Shown piece after piece: positions 20,966-32,439 of a stretch of DNA of 64,000 nucleotides; position 1 is the stretch's first letter, and each line of letters begins with the position of its first letter. Origin of the DNA: Rhododendron vialii (lineage: Eukaryota; Streptophyta; Magnoliopsida; Ericales; Ericaceae); assembly GCF_030253575.1 (NCBI RefSeq), contig NC_080567.1:20671001-20735000 (forward strand). The letters are read 5' to 3'. Both the position numbers and the translations under genes were made by a program. The notes under the pieces were generated by a model that did not search any database, was not told the origin of the DNA, and saw nothing but the letters and a program-made list of their open reading frames with translations.

Positions 20966-23058
20966 AGCGGTGTACTCATAGCAGGACTGTTTTCAGGTGA
21001 CCACCATTGTGGTGTACTTGTTCCAAGGGTGGAGCTGCCACTGGATAGTGGTGTACTTGTACCTACTTGTCCAGGGCTTTTTCTCTTCTCTTGATCCAAT
21101 AACAAATTTCGATGTTTTGAGGAATCAGCAAACAATCCAATATTCGTTCAAGTGATAACAAAAAATGGATGTGATTTGTGGCATATGTGGTTAGAAATGC
21201 AAGCTGTATTTGATAGAATACGGCGGGGTAAGATGATGGTGACAGATTCTTTTTCTATGGCTGAGGATTGGGGATGAGAAAGGGGTGAGTGCCTCCAAAC
21301 TCCTTGATGCTCAAAGTATCTTTCTTTGAACATCAACATGAACGTTCACATTTTTGGGGAAAAATTTTCATTGCCAGATGGGTATCACGTGGTAGTCGCT
21401 CGGTGCATTTGAGCCATCTATTGCATTTTTAGACGGCTCAGATTTGGAGAGAGAAAATGTTGGGGGTGAGAGGAGAGAGAGTTTCAATCCAAACCGTATA
21501 AGAGTGTATTGGATGACCCGAATGTGCCGAGCAGGTACCACCTAAAATATACTCACCTGACACCGAAAAATTCCAAACTCCTGGATATTTCTTCTGGAAA
21601 GGAACAAAGTATCTTTCTTTGAACATCAACATGAACGTCCACCACCCGTTGTGGTTTGGGTGCTTGACCTCTGGTGCAGGCCCCTTGAGCCTTCTGTCGT
21701 GGTGCCACTCTTCAGTGGCGAGGCTCTTGAGCCTGCGTCAGCTGGAATGGCTTCTACATCGAGAGTTTGGGTATTGTGTATGTGTGTTTAAAAGATCCAT
21801 TATGCCTCTCCATAGTCAGCAATTGCCTAGGTGAGTTGGTATGTGAAATTACCCTCTTGTCCTCCTTCAAAACGTCCACATTTTGGCTGCAAGAAAAAGT
21901 GAATAAGATGCTTGTTTTTTTTGTTTTTTTCCTTCTTCGTTTTCCATTTGCTTTACAATTAGGAGTACCAGAGTGGGGCGGAGACCCTAAAACTACCCTT
22001 ACAAAGTTACAAAGAAAATAAAAGGAATAAAAACCCACCGTAAGTGTTGTGACCCATGTTACCTGGAACGAAGATTGTTCCCATACGAGGAACAGGAATG
22101 TGGTATGCGCATGCTTGAATTTTTGGAAAGACGTGAGTAGGCAGGCTTCTAGAGCTTACATTCCAAGAATCATACAACAAAATAAAGAATTGTTTGTCTA
22201 ACAATTCATGAAAAATAAATTTCTAGAAGTGTTATAAGCAACTTTTCTTATATTTTGTCTTGCTAAAGCACTAATATCTCTAGTCTTCATAGGAGAAATT
22301 TTGAGATCCCTTTGGATTGCTAATTCATCGTATTGGAACGTTGTTGTACCACATTTCAGAACGATAGTTCCACAATGTAATTTGCTAGGGTGTTAGCATT
22401 TTCTGGTAACATAGGTTGTGACACTTGTTAGTCCATTTAGCATCAATTCCAAAAGTTGGTTCTTAGATTTTGTAATATTCATCCATTTGATGGATCCCAA
22501 ACTTTGATGTCACACCCCAAATCCAATTTGGCTAAGGCTCTGATTACAAGTTAGACTCCAACTCCAACACTATAACAACTAACTTGCCATTATAAAGGAT
22601 ATCAATTACACAAAAACGTCACGGAATTAGCCAACCCCAAATAAGGAACTTACTTCTTGTTGCAGCTACTGCAGTGTTTTGTGGCAGCCATCCGCTGTTT
22701 GGGTGTTGCAGTTGTAGGAGTATCAATTCTGGTACAGTTTCAATTATCAGGAGGCCTGTGAAGTTTCAGCAGTTGTGTGGTTTTTGCAGCAATTGTAGTA
22801 GTTCCAATTTCTGTTGTTGATGTTTGTTTTTCTTTGGTTTTGCTATTTTGGTCTGGTTGGTGTACGTCATGCCAACCATTTTGCTGTGTTTATTTTCTTT
22901 CTTGGTTTGTCATGGGTGTTGTGGCTTTGGTTGGCTTGGGTTGTGGGTGCCTATTTGGTGCTCCCCCTCCTTCCCTTAGCTCCTCCCCACTTTGACCTAT
23001 GTGCAACACTTCGATTTTTTTTGGCTGTTTTCAAAAAGGAGTGACTTGCACAACCCTT
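20966..23058. other. Repeat-rich intergenic region
   Basis: No gene could be supported. A 34-bp phrase beginning CAAAGTATCTTTCTTTGAAC occurs at about 21309 and again at 21606; between the copies lies a possible MITE (about 21381-21565) with ends sharing GCTCGG. At 21000-21070 the phrase GTGGTGTACTTGT is repeated. The tract 22640-23040 is unusual in being G/T-rich with poly-T interruptions but has no recognised product. Confidence 0.5.
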
Positions 23059-23350
23059 TTTTTTTTACAGCAAAGAGAAGATTTCATTAACCATTGAAAC
23101 AAGTACAAAGATTAAATGGGGGAGGAGCAAGATGGCATCGCAGCAAGGCAACTTTCAGTTGATGCATATGAAGGCAGCACAAGATTTTCTGCGTTCAGCA
23201 CACTAACATGTTATGCTTCTGATGTGACTTCGGTTAATTTAGGCAAACCATTAAGCAGTGCATATGTCTCTCTTTTGGTTAGGTCTTGATAGCCCGAGGC
23301 TACTGGTCCGATAAAGAGGCCTAATCTGCATAGGCAAGGTCAGCATGACC
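23059..23350 (-). repeat. Possible LINE 3' tail
   Basis: A T run at 23059-23068 (poly(A) on the minus strand) is preceded, on that strand, by CATTGGTTAATGAAATCTTC-like sequence as at plant LINE 3' ends. No duplication was found, so the assignment is weak. Confidence 0.35.
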
Positions 23351-24137
23351 TTTTACGACCCAAAACAAACCTCAAAGATGAGCCCAATTAAATAAATTTC
23401 AAGTATTGAACGCGTAAAACTTTTAGAGTTTTTTTTTTTTTTTTTTCTGGTTTGACCATTTGCAACTCTCTTTTCATAGGATCTGAGACCGCTCTGTGTT
23501 TGTTTCATGCGATTGGTTCTCTCGTATTTGATTGGCTTCGTTTGACTGAATATAATCTTAGATGCTTGATTTAATGGGTACTACATCAGATTCAGAGACC
23601 TCTATTTTAAAAAATATTCGGGGTCCCAAGGCAAAAGTCTTGTTCGCCTTCACTTACGGCCAGTACTGCACATAGGGTGGAGTTCAGATCCTGACACAGT
23701 GACACCCTTCCTCCCAAAGAAAACAAAATTGCAATGAAGATGCACTTCATTTTCATCCAAATGTCTCCTCTAGAAATTGCTTGAATAGTTAAAGAACAAG
23801 TCTAGCATTGGATAAGCCATCTAAGACTTTTGCATTCAGTTGCTAAGGAGATGAAAACACGAAAGCAATTTTTGTACGAACAAAGTTCCCGGGCAAAATT
23901 CATATCGGTATAAGCCATTTTAGTGCCATATGCAACATAATTTCCAGACATCATAAGCATCTGATTTCACAAAAGCAAACTTCGGGACTATGGTCAAACC
24001 ATGCCCCACTTACAAGAACAGCAACTCCCTTGATGTTAAATAAATATATATGACAAGAAACAAAAGTTTGATGCACTTGAAACAAAGCGCTCAAAACAAG
24101 AAACAATGGACCATCCGATTTCGAAATCAAATGCCAA

Positions 24138-24359
24138 TCAAAAGCTAGCAATGAAGAAATCTGACTTCGTGAATTCTGTTGAAAAAAACATACCCAAGAG
24201 TGATGGGTTTCTGTAAGAGGCGCTTTGCAAATCAGCTCTGATTTTGTCGAACACATTCAAAGGATCTAAATTACAACGACGAAGATCTAACTCTTCGATC
24301 AAATAATCCCGATCAAGTGTGTCCAAATGCGGACCAATTGAGAAGACCTCTAATATCAC
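24138..24359 (-). other. Unrecognised possible exon
   Basis: A minus-strand open frame includes LDRDYLIEELDLRRC and VFDKIRADLQSASYRNP, and a good donor (GG|GTATGT) follows the codons for PSLLG. The composition looks protein-like, but upstream sequence in the same direction (24360-24500) has stops in each frame I tried. It could be a remnant of a lost gene or a 3' exon of an unseen transcript. No family recognised. Confidence 0.3.
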
Positions 24360-24522
24360 TCAGAATAGATATTACATCACTGCACTCTTCGTATGTGAGC
24401 AACCCACGTAGACAAAGCTCTGTGAATCGTCAATTGAACTGAGTTGGTAAGTCAACATAAAACATGGGATTCAAATCTGAATTATCTTCTTCAACTTTCT
24501 TATATTTCAGCACCCGAGGGGA

Positions 24523-25388
24523 TGCTAGAAAAGGAAATAATGAGCATCCGAGACGATTCAGTACCCGATTTCCATTAAAGCTGCTTGACTTGAGACTGGA
24601 GAGGGATACATAATTGAGGAGCTTGAAGATTCAGACATCACACAACGTCACCAGTCTTGCTTGGTTGGTTCAATAGATTTTTTTTCAACCAAAAGACAGT
24701 TTGGTAAGCGTTTATTTCCAATGTCATTATGCTATCCATGCAGCGTTGGATAATAACCTCTTTATCAGTTGTGGTGGAAATAATGTTCCATTTCTGTCAA
24801 CACTCAGATTCATCCCTCAAAGAACAAGAGAGGTCAACTAGCTTTTCCGTTCCCACCAAATATCTTTACTTCCCTCTTAAGCTTGCGCTCTTCCGCTTCT
24901 GAGTCAATGCAAAACGCCGTGCCATAGCTGGATTGTAGTATTTCCTCATGCTCTGCTAGAAAAGGAAATAATGAGCATCCGAGACGATTCAGTACCCGAT
25001 TTCCATTAAAGCTGCTTGACTTGAGACTTGAGAGGGATACATAATTGAGGAGCTTGAAGATTCAGACATCATACAACGTCACCAGTCTTGCTTGGTTGGT
25101 TCAATAGATTTTTTTTCAACCAAAAGACAGTTTGGTAAGCGTTTATTTCCAATGTCATTATGCTATCCATGCAGCGTTGGATAATAACCTCTTTATCAGT
25201 TATGGTGGAAATAATGTTCCATTTCCGTCAACACTCAGATTCATCCTTCAAAGAACAAGAGAGGTCAACTAACTTTTCCGTTCCCACCAAATATCTTTAC
25301 TTCCCTCTTAAGCTTGCGCTCTTCCGCTTCTGAGTCAATGCAAAACGCCGTGCCATAGCTGGATTGTAGTATTTCCTCATATGCTCTG
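24523..25388. repeat. Tandem duplication of the PPR gene's 3' end, unit about 432 bp
   Basis: Copy 1 (24523-24955) and copy 2 (about 24956-25388) differ by only some seven substitutions and a 2-bp deletion. Each includes the last codons of the PPR gene (reading MRKYYNPAMARRFAL to the stop) and the downstream flank. Copy 2 belongs to the intact gene; copy 1 is a detached pseudo-fragment. Confidence 0.95.
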
Positions 25389-27078
25389 AGAGTCTATGGA
25401 TAGCTTGGAGATCACCAATCCCTGAAAGCTGCTTCAAGAATGAGTCAAACTTCTGATACGGTAGTTTCATCCCCCTATTTACAATTTCTTCCAAAAGAAA
25501 ACTGGCAGCCTCCATCTTGTTGCAATCAAAAAGCCCATCAACCATCAAACAGTAAGTATCAGTATTCCGTTTGCATCCTCTCTTATCCATCTCATGCCAT
25601 GTCTCAAAGGCCCCATCTGGATCACCCATCTCGAAAAACATCGTAATTAGCATATTAAACGTATGTACGCTAGGCGTGCAATCCACCTCAATCATTTTAC
25701 TGAAAAGCCTAAGCGCCTCGTCACTATTTTTTTGGTCACAAAGAACCTTGAGGAAACAGTTGTAGGTGACCACATCAGGAGGGTAACCCTTGTTTCCCAT
25801 CTCTTCCAGTAATTTGTAAGCTGCCTCAACCTTTCCGGCCAAACACATGCCTTCAATAAGTTCCTTGTAAGTTGATACATCGGGAAGGCATCCACTGTTG
25901 ATCATATCCTCCAGAAGCTTAAAGCATTCCTCCATCTTATCATTCTGGACAAGTGCCACAATCATGATAGCGTAAGTTTTTGCAGTGGGAGAAGACATTG
26001 TCGAACCTTTCGTCTTCATAAACTCCAGCAGTTCTGAAGCCTCTTTCACCATACCCGCTTTGCAGAAAGTATCAATGGCAGTGTTGTAAGTGAAATTGTC
26101 AGGCGTATGACCCATTTTGATCATCTCTTCGAGAATGCTCATGCCTTTACTGGGGTTCCTAACCCTACACCATCCAAAAAACAAGATATTGAATGTATGG
26201 CTATTAGGTTTAACCTTGTTCTTGATCTTTGAAAACATGGCTTCAGCATCTTCAACAAGACTGCACTTGCACAGAGCATCCAAAAGTAAATTGAGGGCAT
26301 GGACCTCTGTGGCTGTGTTCACCCTTATCTTCTTCTTCTTGGCAAATTTCTCAAGATGAGTCAAGTGTTTTTCCGTGTACTGTCTCAAAATGTTAACTAT
26401 TACCTCAACAGGAACACTATTTTTCTCCTTTCTCTTCATGTAATCCAGAAGGTCGCAAATTATCCGAAACTGCTTGACCTTATATTTCGTACTAGAAAGA
26501 ATGTCAATCATCTCGTTGTATGCCTGAGGTTCATGAGAGTAATTTTCTTGGCGTGCTGCCCAACTAAAGAACCTAAAGGCCAATTTTTCTTCAAAACAAA
26601 GCTTTTGGAGGACCTCAACAAACAATGGAGTCGTCAGTTGCACGCCAACTTGGTCAAGACCTCTCTCCATGGAGTTATGAGGATTCGGATCAGAAGACGA
26701 ATCGGTTATAGCTCTGTACAGCTTATCGACATCGTTTGTAACGCATAAATCCACTGCAACAGTTTCCGAACAATATGAATATCCACTCACCCGGGCAGCG
26801 AAAGGTGAAGGGCACAAGAAAAGTAGGCATGCTTTATATGGCAGTGTCAACCTTGTTGTTAAATTCGGACTTCGACCAAATGCAAAAGGTGGCAAGGGGA
26901 TATGTGATGTGGGTGTGTCGTAATTACAATGGCAGCGACTGAATATGAGTGACAACGTAATGACATGACGAGGATAGCGAAATCGGTCGTCATCAACTGA
27001 AAACTGATAGCACGTAATACTTCTTGCAATGGATTTAGCACTTCTAACAGCAGACGATACAACGAAATTCCGCAACAT
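25297..27078 (-). CDS. P-class pentatricopeptide repeat protein, probably mitochondrial
   Basis: Intronless, 593 residues, ATG at 27078. The N-terminus is rich in Ser, Arg and Ala with almost no acidic residues for 25 residues (VRSAKSIARS), as expected for an organelle presequence. After a conserved region (FRFFSWAARQENY, then YNEMIDILSSTKY) about eight 35-residue PPR motifs follow, for example HTFNILFFGWCRVRNPSKG, NFTYNTAIDTFCKAG, STYKELIEGMCLAGK, VTYNCFLKVLCDQKN and HTFNMLITMFFEMGD. It ends with a basic tail (RRFALTQKRKSASLRGK). P-class PPR proteins bind organelle RNA in a sequence-specific way to stabilise, splice or promote translation. From memory it resembles Arabidopsis At1g73400; the RNA target is unknown. 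The last codons are duplicated downstream. Confidence 0.92.
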   Translation of the reverse strand: MLRNFVVSSAVRSAKSIARSITCYQFSVDDDRFRYPRHVITLSLIFSRCHCNYDTPTSHIPLPPFAFGRSPNLTTRLTLPYKACLLFLCPSPFAARVSGYSYCSETVAVDLCVTNDVDKLYRAITDSSSDPNPHNSMERGLDQVGVQLTTPLFVEVLQKLCFEEKLAFRFFSWAARQENYSHEPQAYNEMIDILSSTKYKVKQFRIICDLLDYMKRKEKNSVPVEVIVNILRQYTEKHLTHLEKFAKKKKIRVNTATEVHALNLLLDALCKCSLVEDAEAMFSKIKNKVKPNSHTFNILFFGWCRVRNPSKGMSILEEMIKMGHTPDNFTYNTAIDTFCKAGMVKEASELLEFMKTKGSTMSSPTAKTYAIMIVALVQNDKMEECFKLLEDMINSGCLPDVSTYKELIEGMCLAGKVEAAYKLLEEMGNKGYPPDVVTYNCFLKVLCDQKNSDEALRLFSKMIEVDCTPSVHTFNMLITMFFEMGDPDGAFETWHEMDKRGCKRNTDTYCLMVDGLFDCNKMEAASFLLEEIVNRGMKLPYQKFDSFLKQLSGIGDLQAIHRLSEHMRKYYNPAMARRFALTQKRKSASLRGK

Positions 27079-29453
27079 TGGAAAAGTAATATGGGAATTT
27101 AGCTGGATCTTGTCTCTGTTTGAAACAAGAAAGAAAGGAGGCTCAAATTACATGCTCCTCTCGGAGGCAATTTATCAAACGGGTGGTGGGCACTACGACA
27201 AAGGCATCTACTCCTACAGTTTTGAAGCAACGCAAATATTTCCGCGAAGGATAGAGACGTGGATTACTAGTTGAATTGCGACTCCCAAATCGCAGCTGTT
27301 TTGGCTTCGATTCTGTAAACTAATGCAAACAGCCCGTAAAACGCTACGTTTATATAGTTGTGTCTCGATGCCAATGGACAGTGTTTGTCAACTAGTTGGC
27401 ATGTGTTTGTGACTTTGTGTTGCCTTCTCTTTTTACGATGAAGAGTGGTCGAGCCAGCTTACGCACATCTCAACTAATTTCATTTCCGGTCCACTCAAAG
27501 GCGTCCATTCCTAAGAGAGATTCACAATAAATTACTTGTCGTGGCATGATCCCAATAACCGAACTCTGATCAATTGTGTGGGGAGCAAACCCACCAACCA
27601 ACCGAATTAACCCTTGCTTTTGAGTTGCAAGCTCAGCCCCAATCTCCCTAAATTTTTGGTATTATTGTCCTAGTATTTTTGTTATGTTCATGTTTTATTT
27701 TCGAATTAATTATTTATTTCGAGTAGAAGAGTCTAAATAATAGTCAAAAATTATGCCCAAGATGAAAACATTTGCTGAAGAAAAAAAAAAAAAACCAAAC
27801 AAGTAAACAGCTGGTATTTTTGTTTTTATATGCCATCATATATTAATTTATTTCAACTTCGATCTATATTTCAATATTTTTTTATTTCTATCGTCGAAAC
27901 AATAATTAATTTTAAAGTTACGATGAAAAATTAAACATGAAGTTACAAAAAGAAAAAAAAATACTGACAAAATACCTGACAAAATTTAGGAAAAATGCGG
28001 CCTAAGTTGTGTTTGGACTTTGGAACTTGTGGATCAAAAAAGAACTGAAGAAATGAATTAGGTGATAAGCTTTGTTACTCTTTTTTTCTGTTTGGTTGAA
28101 ATATATAGAAATGATGACAAGAAAACTTGAAAAAACAGAGGAAAAGAAGAAATGCCAATGAATTGGAAAAGTGAACTGGAAGGAAAAACACATTCCACTT
28201 ATGATGATTCACTAGAAGGTTAAAGTTTCAAAAGTGGGTTGAAAATAGTAAAAATATATGTATACAAAAACGTGTAAATGTGGGATAACTATGTAAACAA
28301 TGTATTTTTTTTTTTTTTTATCGACTGTAAACAATGTTTTGAACTTCGAAAATATAATAGACTTTTTTCTTTTTGTTGTGGTTGATACCCTTTGGGCTTG
28401 CCTCATCCCAATGCCGCTTAGCGGTACCCTTTCTCTATCTACTTAGGAGTCCACATTAAGGAACGGGGAATGGTGCTGTGCATCATTTGAGCTATCCGTT
28501 TGGCGATTTAACGGTCCAGATTTCATCTTAGCTCCGTGTAGCATCCTAGCCGTTCATTGCAGAATTGAAATCTGGACCATTAGATTGCCGAACGGACGGC
28601 TCGAATGGTGCACAGCACGTTCCCCGGTCCTTGGCTAGATATCTATCGAGTGAAAAAAAAAAAGTTGGTTTGATAATTCAAGGGTAGGGACATGCCTCCC
28701 CAACCCGCCAAACAAGACAATGCCTCCTGTTTTCTTTTGCTAGACTTGTACGTATTCCATTGTGGTGCACATGGACCAAATCCCCAACCGGCCAACATAT
28801 TGAAGTGTCTTCACCATGATAGGACAGTGATTGATAGTACTAAATTTGACGCCTTAAGTCTGTAGTGAGTGGGATTGGTCCCATGATTATTTGAGTTGCA
28901 AATAAGCTGGCCCGGCACCTATAGTGGGCTGGTTTAAATCAAGAAAAATTTGGTGGAGAAAAGACAACTGCTTCATCCTTGCAAAAATAAAATCCAGAGT
29001 TGATCTCCCACTCATGATTTGATTGCCATTTCATGAGCCATCAATGATCAATTGAACCACACACTGTACTACTTACAACATTACATTCATCTTGCGCGAG
29101 CGCGGCTCCTGTCAAAATAAAAGTAGTACTCCATGGACGGATGCATGATTCTGATCTTCGAAAGGCGAGTTTGTACATGTTGCGGATTACATTTTTTAGA
29201 AACTATTTCTTTAGAATCGCGGACTTTCTAACGAAAACTATAACAGTCTAATGTAGAGAAATGCTCAGCATGTGAGCAGATTGTCTAAACTTATGATACA
29301 AGGAAATGGGTTGCTATTTTGAAGATTTAAAGACCACAACATGAGCAAACTAACAAACTTCTGGTTCTGTTTATATGAGAAAGAAGTATCTATGATTCTA
29401 TATGCTTAGAGATACACAGAGCATCTCGAGAATTCCACTGTCTATTGAAGCCC
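27079..29453. other. Intergenic region upstream of the PPR gene and downstream of FRO
   Basis: AT-rich; an A run at about 27781-27794 and a T run at about 28307-28319 may be retrotransposon scars. One fold-back MITE is listed at 28458. No gene could be supported. Confidence 0.5.
28458..28633. mobile_element. Fold-back MITE, family C
   Basis: The left AAGGAACGGGGAATGGTGCT and the inverted right AAGGACCGGGGAACGTGCT pair, and the pairing includes CAGATTTCA/TGAAATCTGG. Similar phrases (GTGCTGTGCA, GAACCGTTCATTGC) recur at 36501-36701. Confidence 0.7.
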
Positions 29454-32354
29454 TTAGAGGGTGAAATTGAGTGAGTGAAAACTGAAGTATGGCTTCTTGC
29501 TGTGAGCACCCATTCTGATACCTTGAGACTTCATCTGGCACAATGAGGCCACTGAGTCTTTCATTCCTTCAGGTCCACACACAAAGACTCCAACATCGGA
29601 ACCGCCTGTTTCGTTTGGAAACTGTGCAAATACGTCTGCACAATTCACCGCATGATAAAAAAACCATGTACTTGAATACGAAATGTGGATGATGGGTTGC
29701 GAAAAGGTAGAGGAAGAATTCATGCAACAAGGGGTGTACAAAATGGTTACCTTGAAGCTTAGGCCTTCCTCCGAAATGAATTTCATGTTCCTCGAGTGCA
29801 CGACTTGATTCCAACAAACTTGGTTTGATTTCTTTTACCGGATTTTGAGAGCGTATTTGAAGCTCTTTTTGTAGCTTCCTCCATCTTAGAACAATAGCTA
29901 CGAAGGTTCCACACATGATAGCTATAGAAAAAGAACAGATTAGCAAAAGGTCAATTACCGAAGTGGGGTACTTTGGTTTGGAGGCCTTTTTAATGGGATG
30001 AAAAAAGGCGGCGTTGAAACAACAAAGAACGATGAGAAACACGATTGAAGAAAGCCCAACAATGGCAGCCATCCAGAGTGGTCTCTCGAGTCCAAACGTG
30101 GCGTAATTTGAACATTGAGTGTCAAAGTTTACTGTTTCCACTCGAGAAAACTCGTTCAGTAGTTCCCGAATAGTTGCACCAGATTGCTCTTGGGTCACAA
30201 ACACTTTTAGTTTGAGGTGGAACTGTTCCGATTTCTGGTTTAGCAGTGAAGGCAAAACTGACTCTAAAAGGCATATGTCTTGGGACTTCTTCACTACATA
30301 AATGAGTTGTATTTGTGAAGGGATCCTCTTTTTTCCACTGCTTTGGACAAATTCAACTTCTTGCAACATGCTAAGGAATGGTGTTATCCCTATTCCTCCG
30401 GCAACCAAGAGTAGGCTGTCGTACCTGCAAAATAAAAATCATCGTAAAAATCATACAATTTGAGAGTTCCTAACTACAAATATGTTGTTGTTGCTGTTGG
30501 AGGTTTTTATGTACCTAAGGAAGTCGAGTGAAGTAGGTCCATAAGGCCCTTCGACTGCAACTGGAATACACTTCATCTGATCAGCTTCTGAGCCTAGCTC
30601 AGTTTGTACCATGTTGTACAGAGAACTTGTCCATCCTCCTTCGCATTTGACTATCACAGACATAGTGTTTTCATCTACACTCGAGCTAGACGATACACTA
30701 AACGAGTGCCACTGTAATTTAGATATGCTCGGTATTTTCATATATATCACGCTTGTTGGAGCATACTTCAGTCCTGAAATGAATACCCAAAGAAAAAGGT
30801 AAATTGAGTTGCTTTCTAGTGTTCTCATTAACCTTTTTTCTGACAACTTAGACCACTTGATATTTATATTTTTGGGCAAGTGAGAACATGAAAATTTACT
30901 TGGGTCTTTGGGAAGAACAAGCTCTATAGCATTGCAAGGGAAGACTCTAGCAGAAAGTATGCACGTTTCTAGTCTTGACTGTATGATTCTGAGTAGCTTA
31001 TCAAGGGCAAAGAGAAAAATCCCGGGAAATACCATGTAGAAGTGTCTATCTCCACCATGAAACAAGAAGAATACCAAAAAGACTATGTACAGATGGTGTG
31101 TGTAGTAGAAGATTTCAAACTGTCTCCTCCTTATTTGTGGAAGTGATGTGATCCAAATGACTAGCCCTGTAACAAGAGTAACCTCACCGGCAAGGTATAT
31201 TCTGTTTGTTTTTTGCCATCTCCACATCTGTTCCCCAATATAAAAAGAAATAAATCAACAAAACTGTCACAATACCAATAACTTTCACATTTAAGGGGAA
31301 AATTAGAGATGGGATTTGAAATCACCTCATCTTGAATAAGGTTTTTGACACCCCATATGAAGAAGGTGCCTGCCCCATGTAAGGTGGCGAAAAGTATCAT
31401 TGCAGTTCCAAGCCAAATGTGGTATTTTACTGAAGCTTCAAATTGGATGCCAAGTATCCGAAATATGGCCAAACCCCTCAATATAGGAAGAAGTAGTAGC
31501 GCTAGGCATGCTTCTGCTAACAAACCCAACCGCGTTGCCACCCTAAAGATTTTGAACTGCCACCTGAAATACACAAGCAACATCAATAAAGATTGGATTT
31601 TTTTAATTCTTTTCATATGCATAGTGACGATAATACTGACATGTTCAGTTTCATGTTTTTGACCGGCAACATTTTTCTGTAATCGTTGGAGATGCGAGTA
31701 TAGAACGTCCATGCCAGGAAGAGGACAAAGAGCGATACTGCAAGAACCTCAACTGCAGATACGATACCAACATAACTGTTGACAATGAGTGGATTTGAGA
31801 GAGCTTTTCCAGGACTTCTCGCTTGCCTGTCATTCAAATTCTAGTGGAAGTTATGTAAAATATGCACAAAAACAAAGTTTATTGCAGATAGACAAGTTTT
31901 ATGTTGATAAGGGTTTTTTTACCTGCTTCTTGGCTCCTTCTGCTTTAATTCCAAGTAAATGAATCCAACTATAGCCAGAAAAATAAGTGGAAAGCTATAG
32001 ACAGCAAAGTCAAGCCCTGCAGAGCAGTAGTTTTTAGATCAATGTTGAAACCAACACATTCGTTTAACTGTGTAGTTTGTTTGTGTCTCGAATGAATACA
32101 CCTACTTAGTAATAATAACTCATACAAACTAACAAATGCGAATTATGCAAACTATATGTCCGAAAAGGGGATTGATTCTTTCAACAGATGTTTGTACCAT
32201 TGTAGCCAAATACAGTGGTGGTTGCACTTTCTTCAGCTCCTTTCCATTTCTGTGTCCATATTTCCGTGGGCTTAAGAAGCCAAAGTGAAACCCAACCCGA
32301 AAATACTAAGATCATCAGCAACTTAAGAACAACAAGAAGGAAGGGGATCGCCAT
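29454..32354 (-). CDS. Ferric reduction oxidase (FRO family), 8 exons, 705 aa
   Basis: Membrane flavocytochrome that passes electrons from cytosolic NADPH through FAD and two haems to Fe(III) or Cu(II) chelates across the membrane. Exons: 32354-32198, 32016-31923, 31826-31641, 31563-31326, 31227-30900, 30773-30515, 30424-29751, 29635-29454; every junction keeps the frame. Haem ligands: His194 and His208 (KYHIWLG, ATLHGAG), and His269 and His282 (YYTHHLY, FLFHGG). The FAD-site motif is HSFS at about 357-360 (HPFT/HPFS in relatives). The NADPH motif GGIGITPF is at 430-437 and VCGPEGM is near the C-terminus. About ten hydrophobic segments. The domain order and length fit FRO2/4/5-type proteins (root or plasma membrane), but the exact paralogue is not assigned. 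An upstream in-frame Met at 32390 is disfavoured because a TATA box lies only 30 bp above it. Confidence 0.93.
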
Positions 32355-32417
32355 GTCAATCTCCTGAATTTGATGCTGTGGACTGAGCACTTTGTTTCTT
32401 CAGTACGATAGGAATAT

Positions 32418-32427
32418 GCTTATATAG
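32418..32427 (-). promoter_or_regulatory. TATA box of the FRO gene
   Basis: CTATATAAGC on the minus strand, about 65 bp upstream of the chosen start codon, at a plausible distance for a short leader. Confidence 0.6.
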
Positions 32428-32439
32428 AAGTTTGATTGA

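Noticed and set aside
23637-23715. SINE from a GTTCAGATCC B-box-like motif
   Set aside because: No ends, tail or duplication could be found.
26299-26748. 149-codon plus-strand frame inside the PPR gene
   Set aside because: Antisense shadow of a PPR array with clear repeats.
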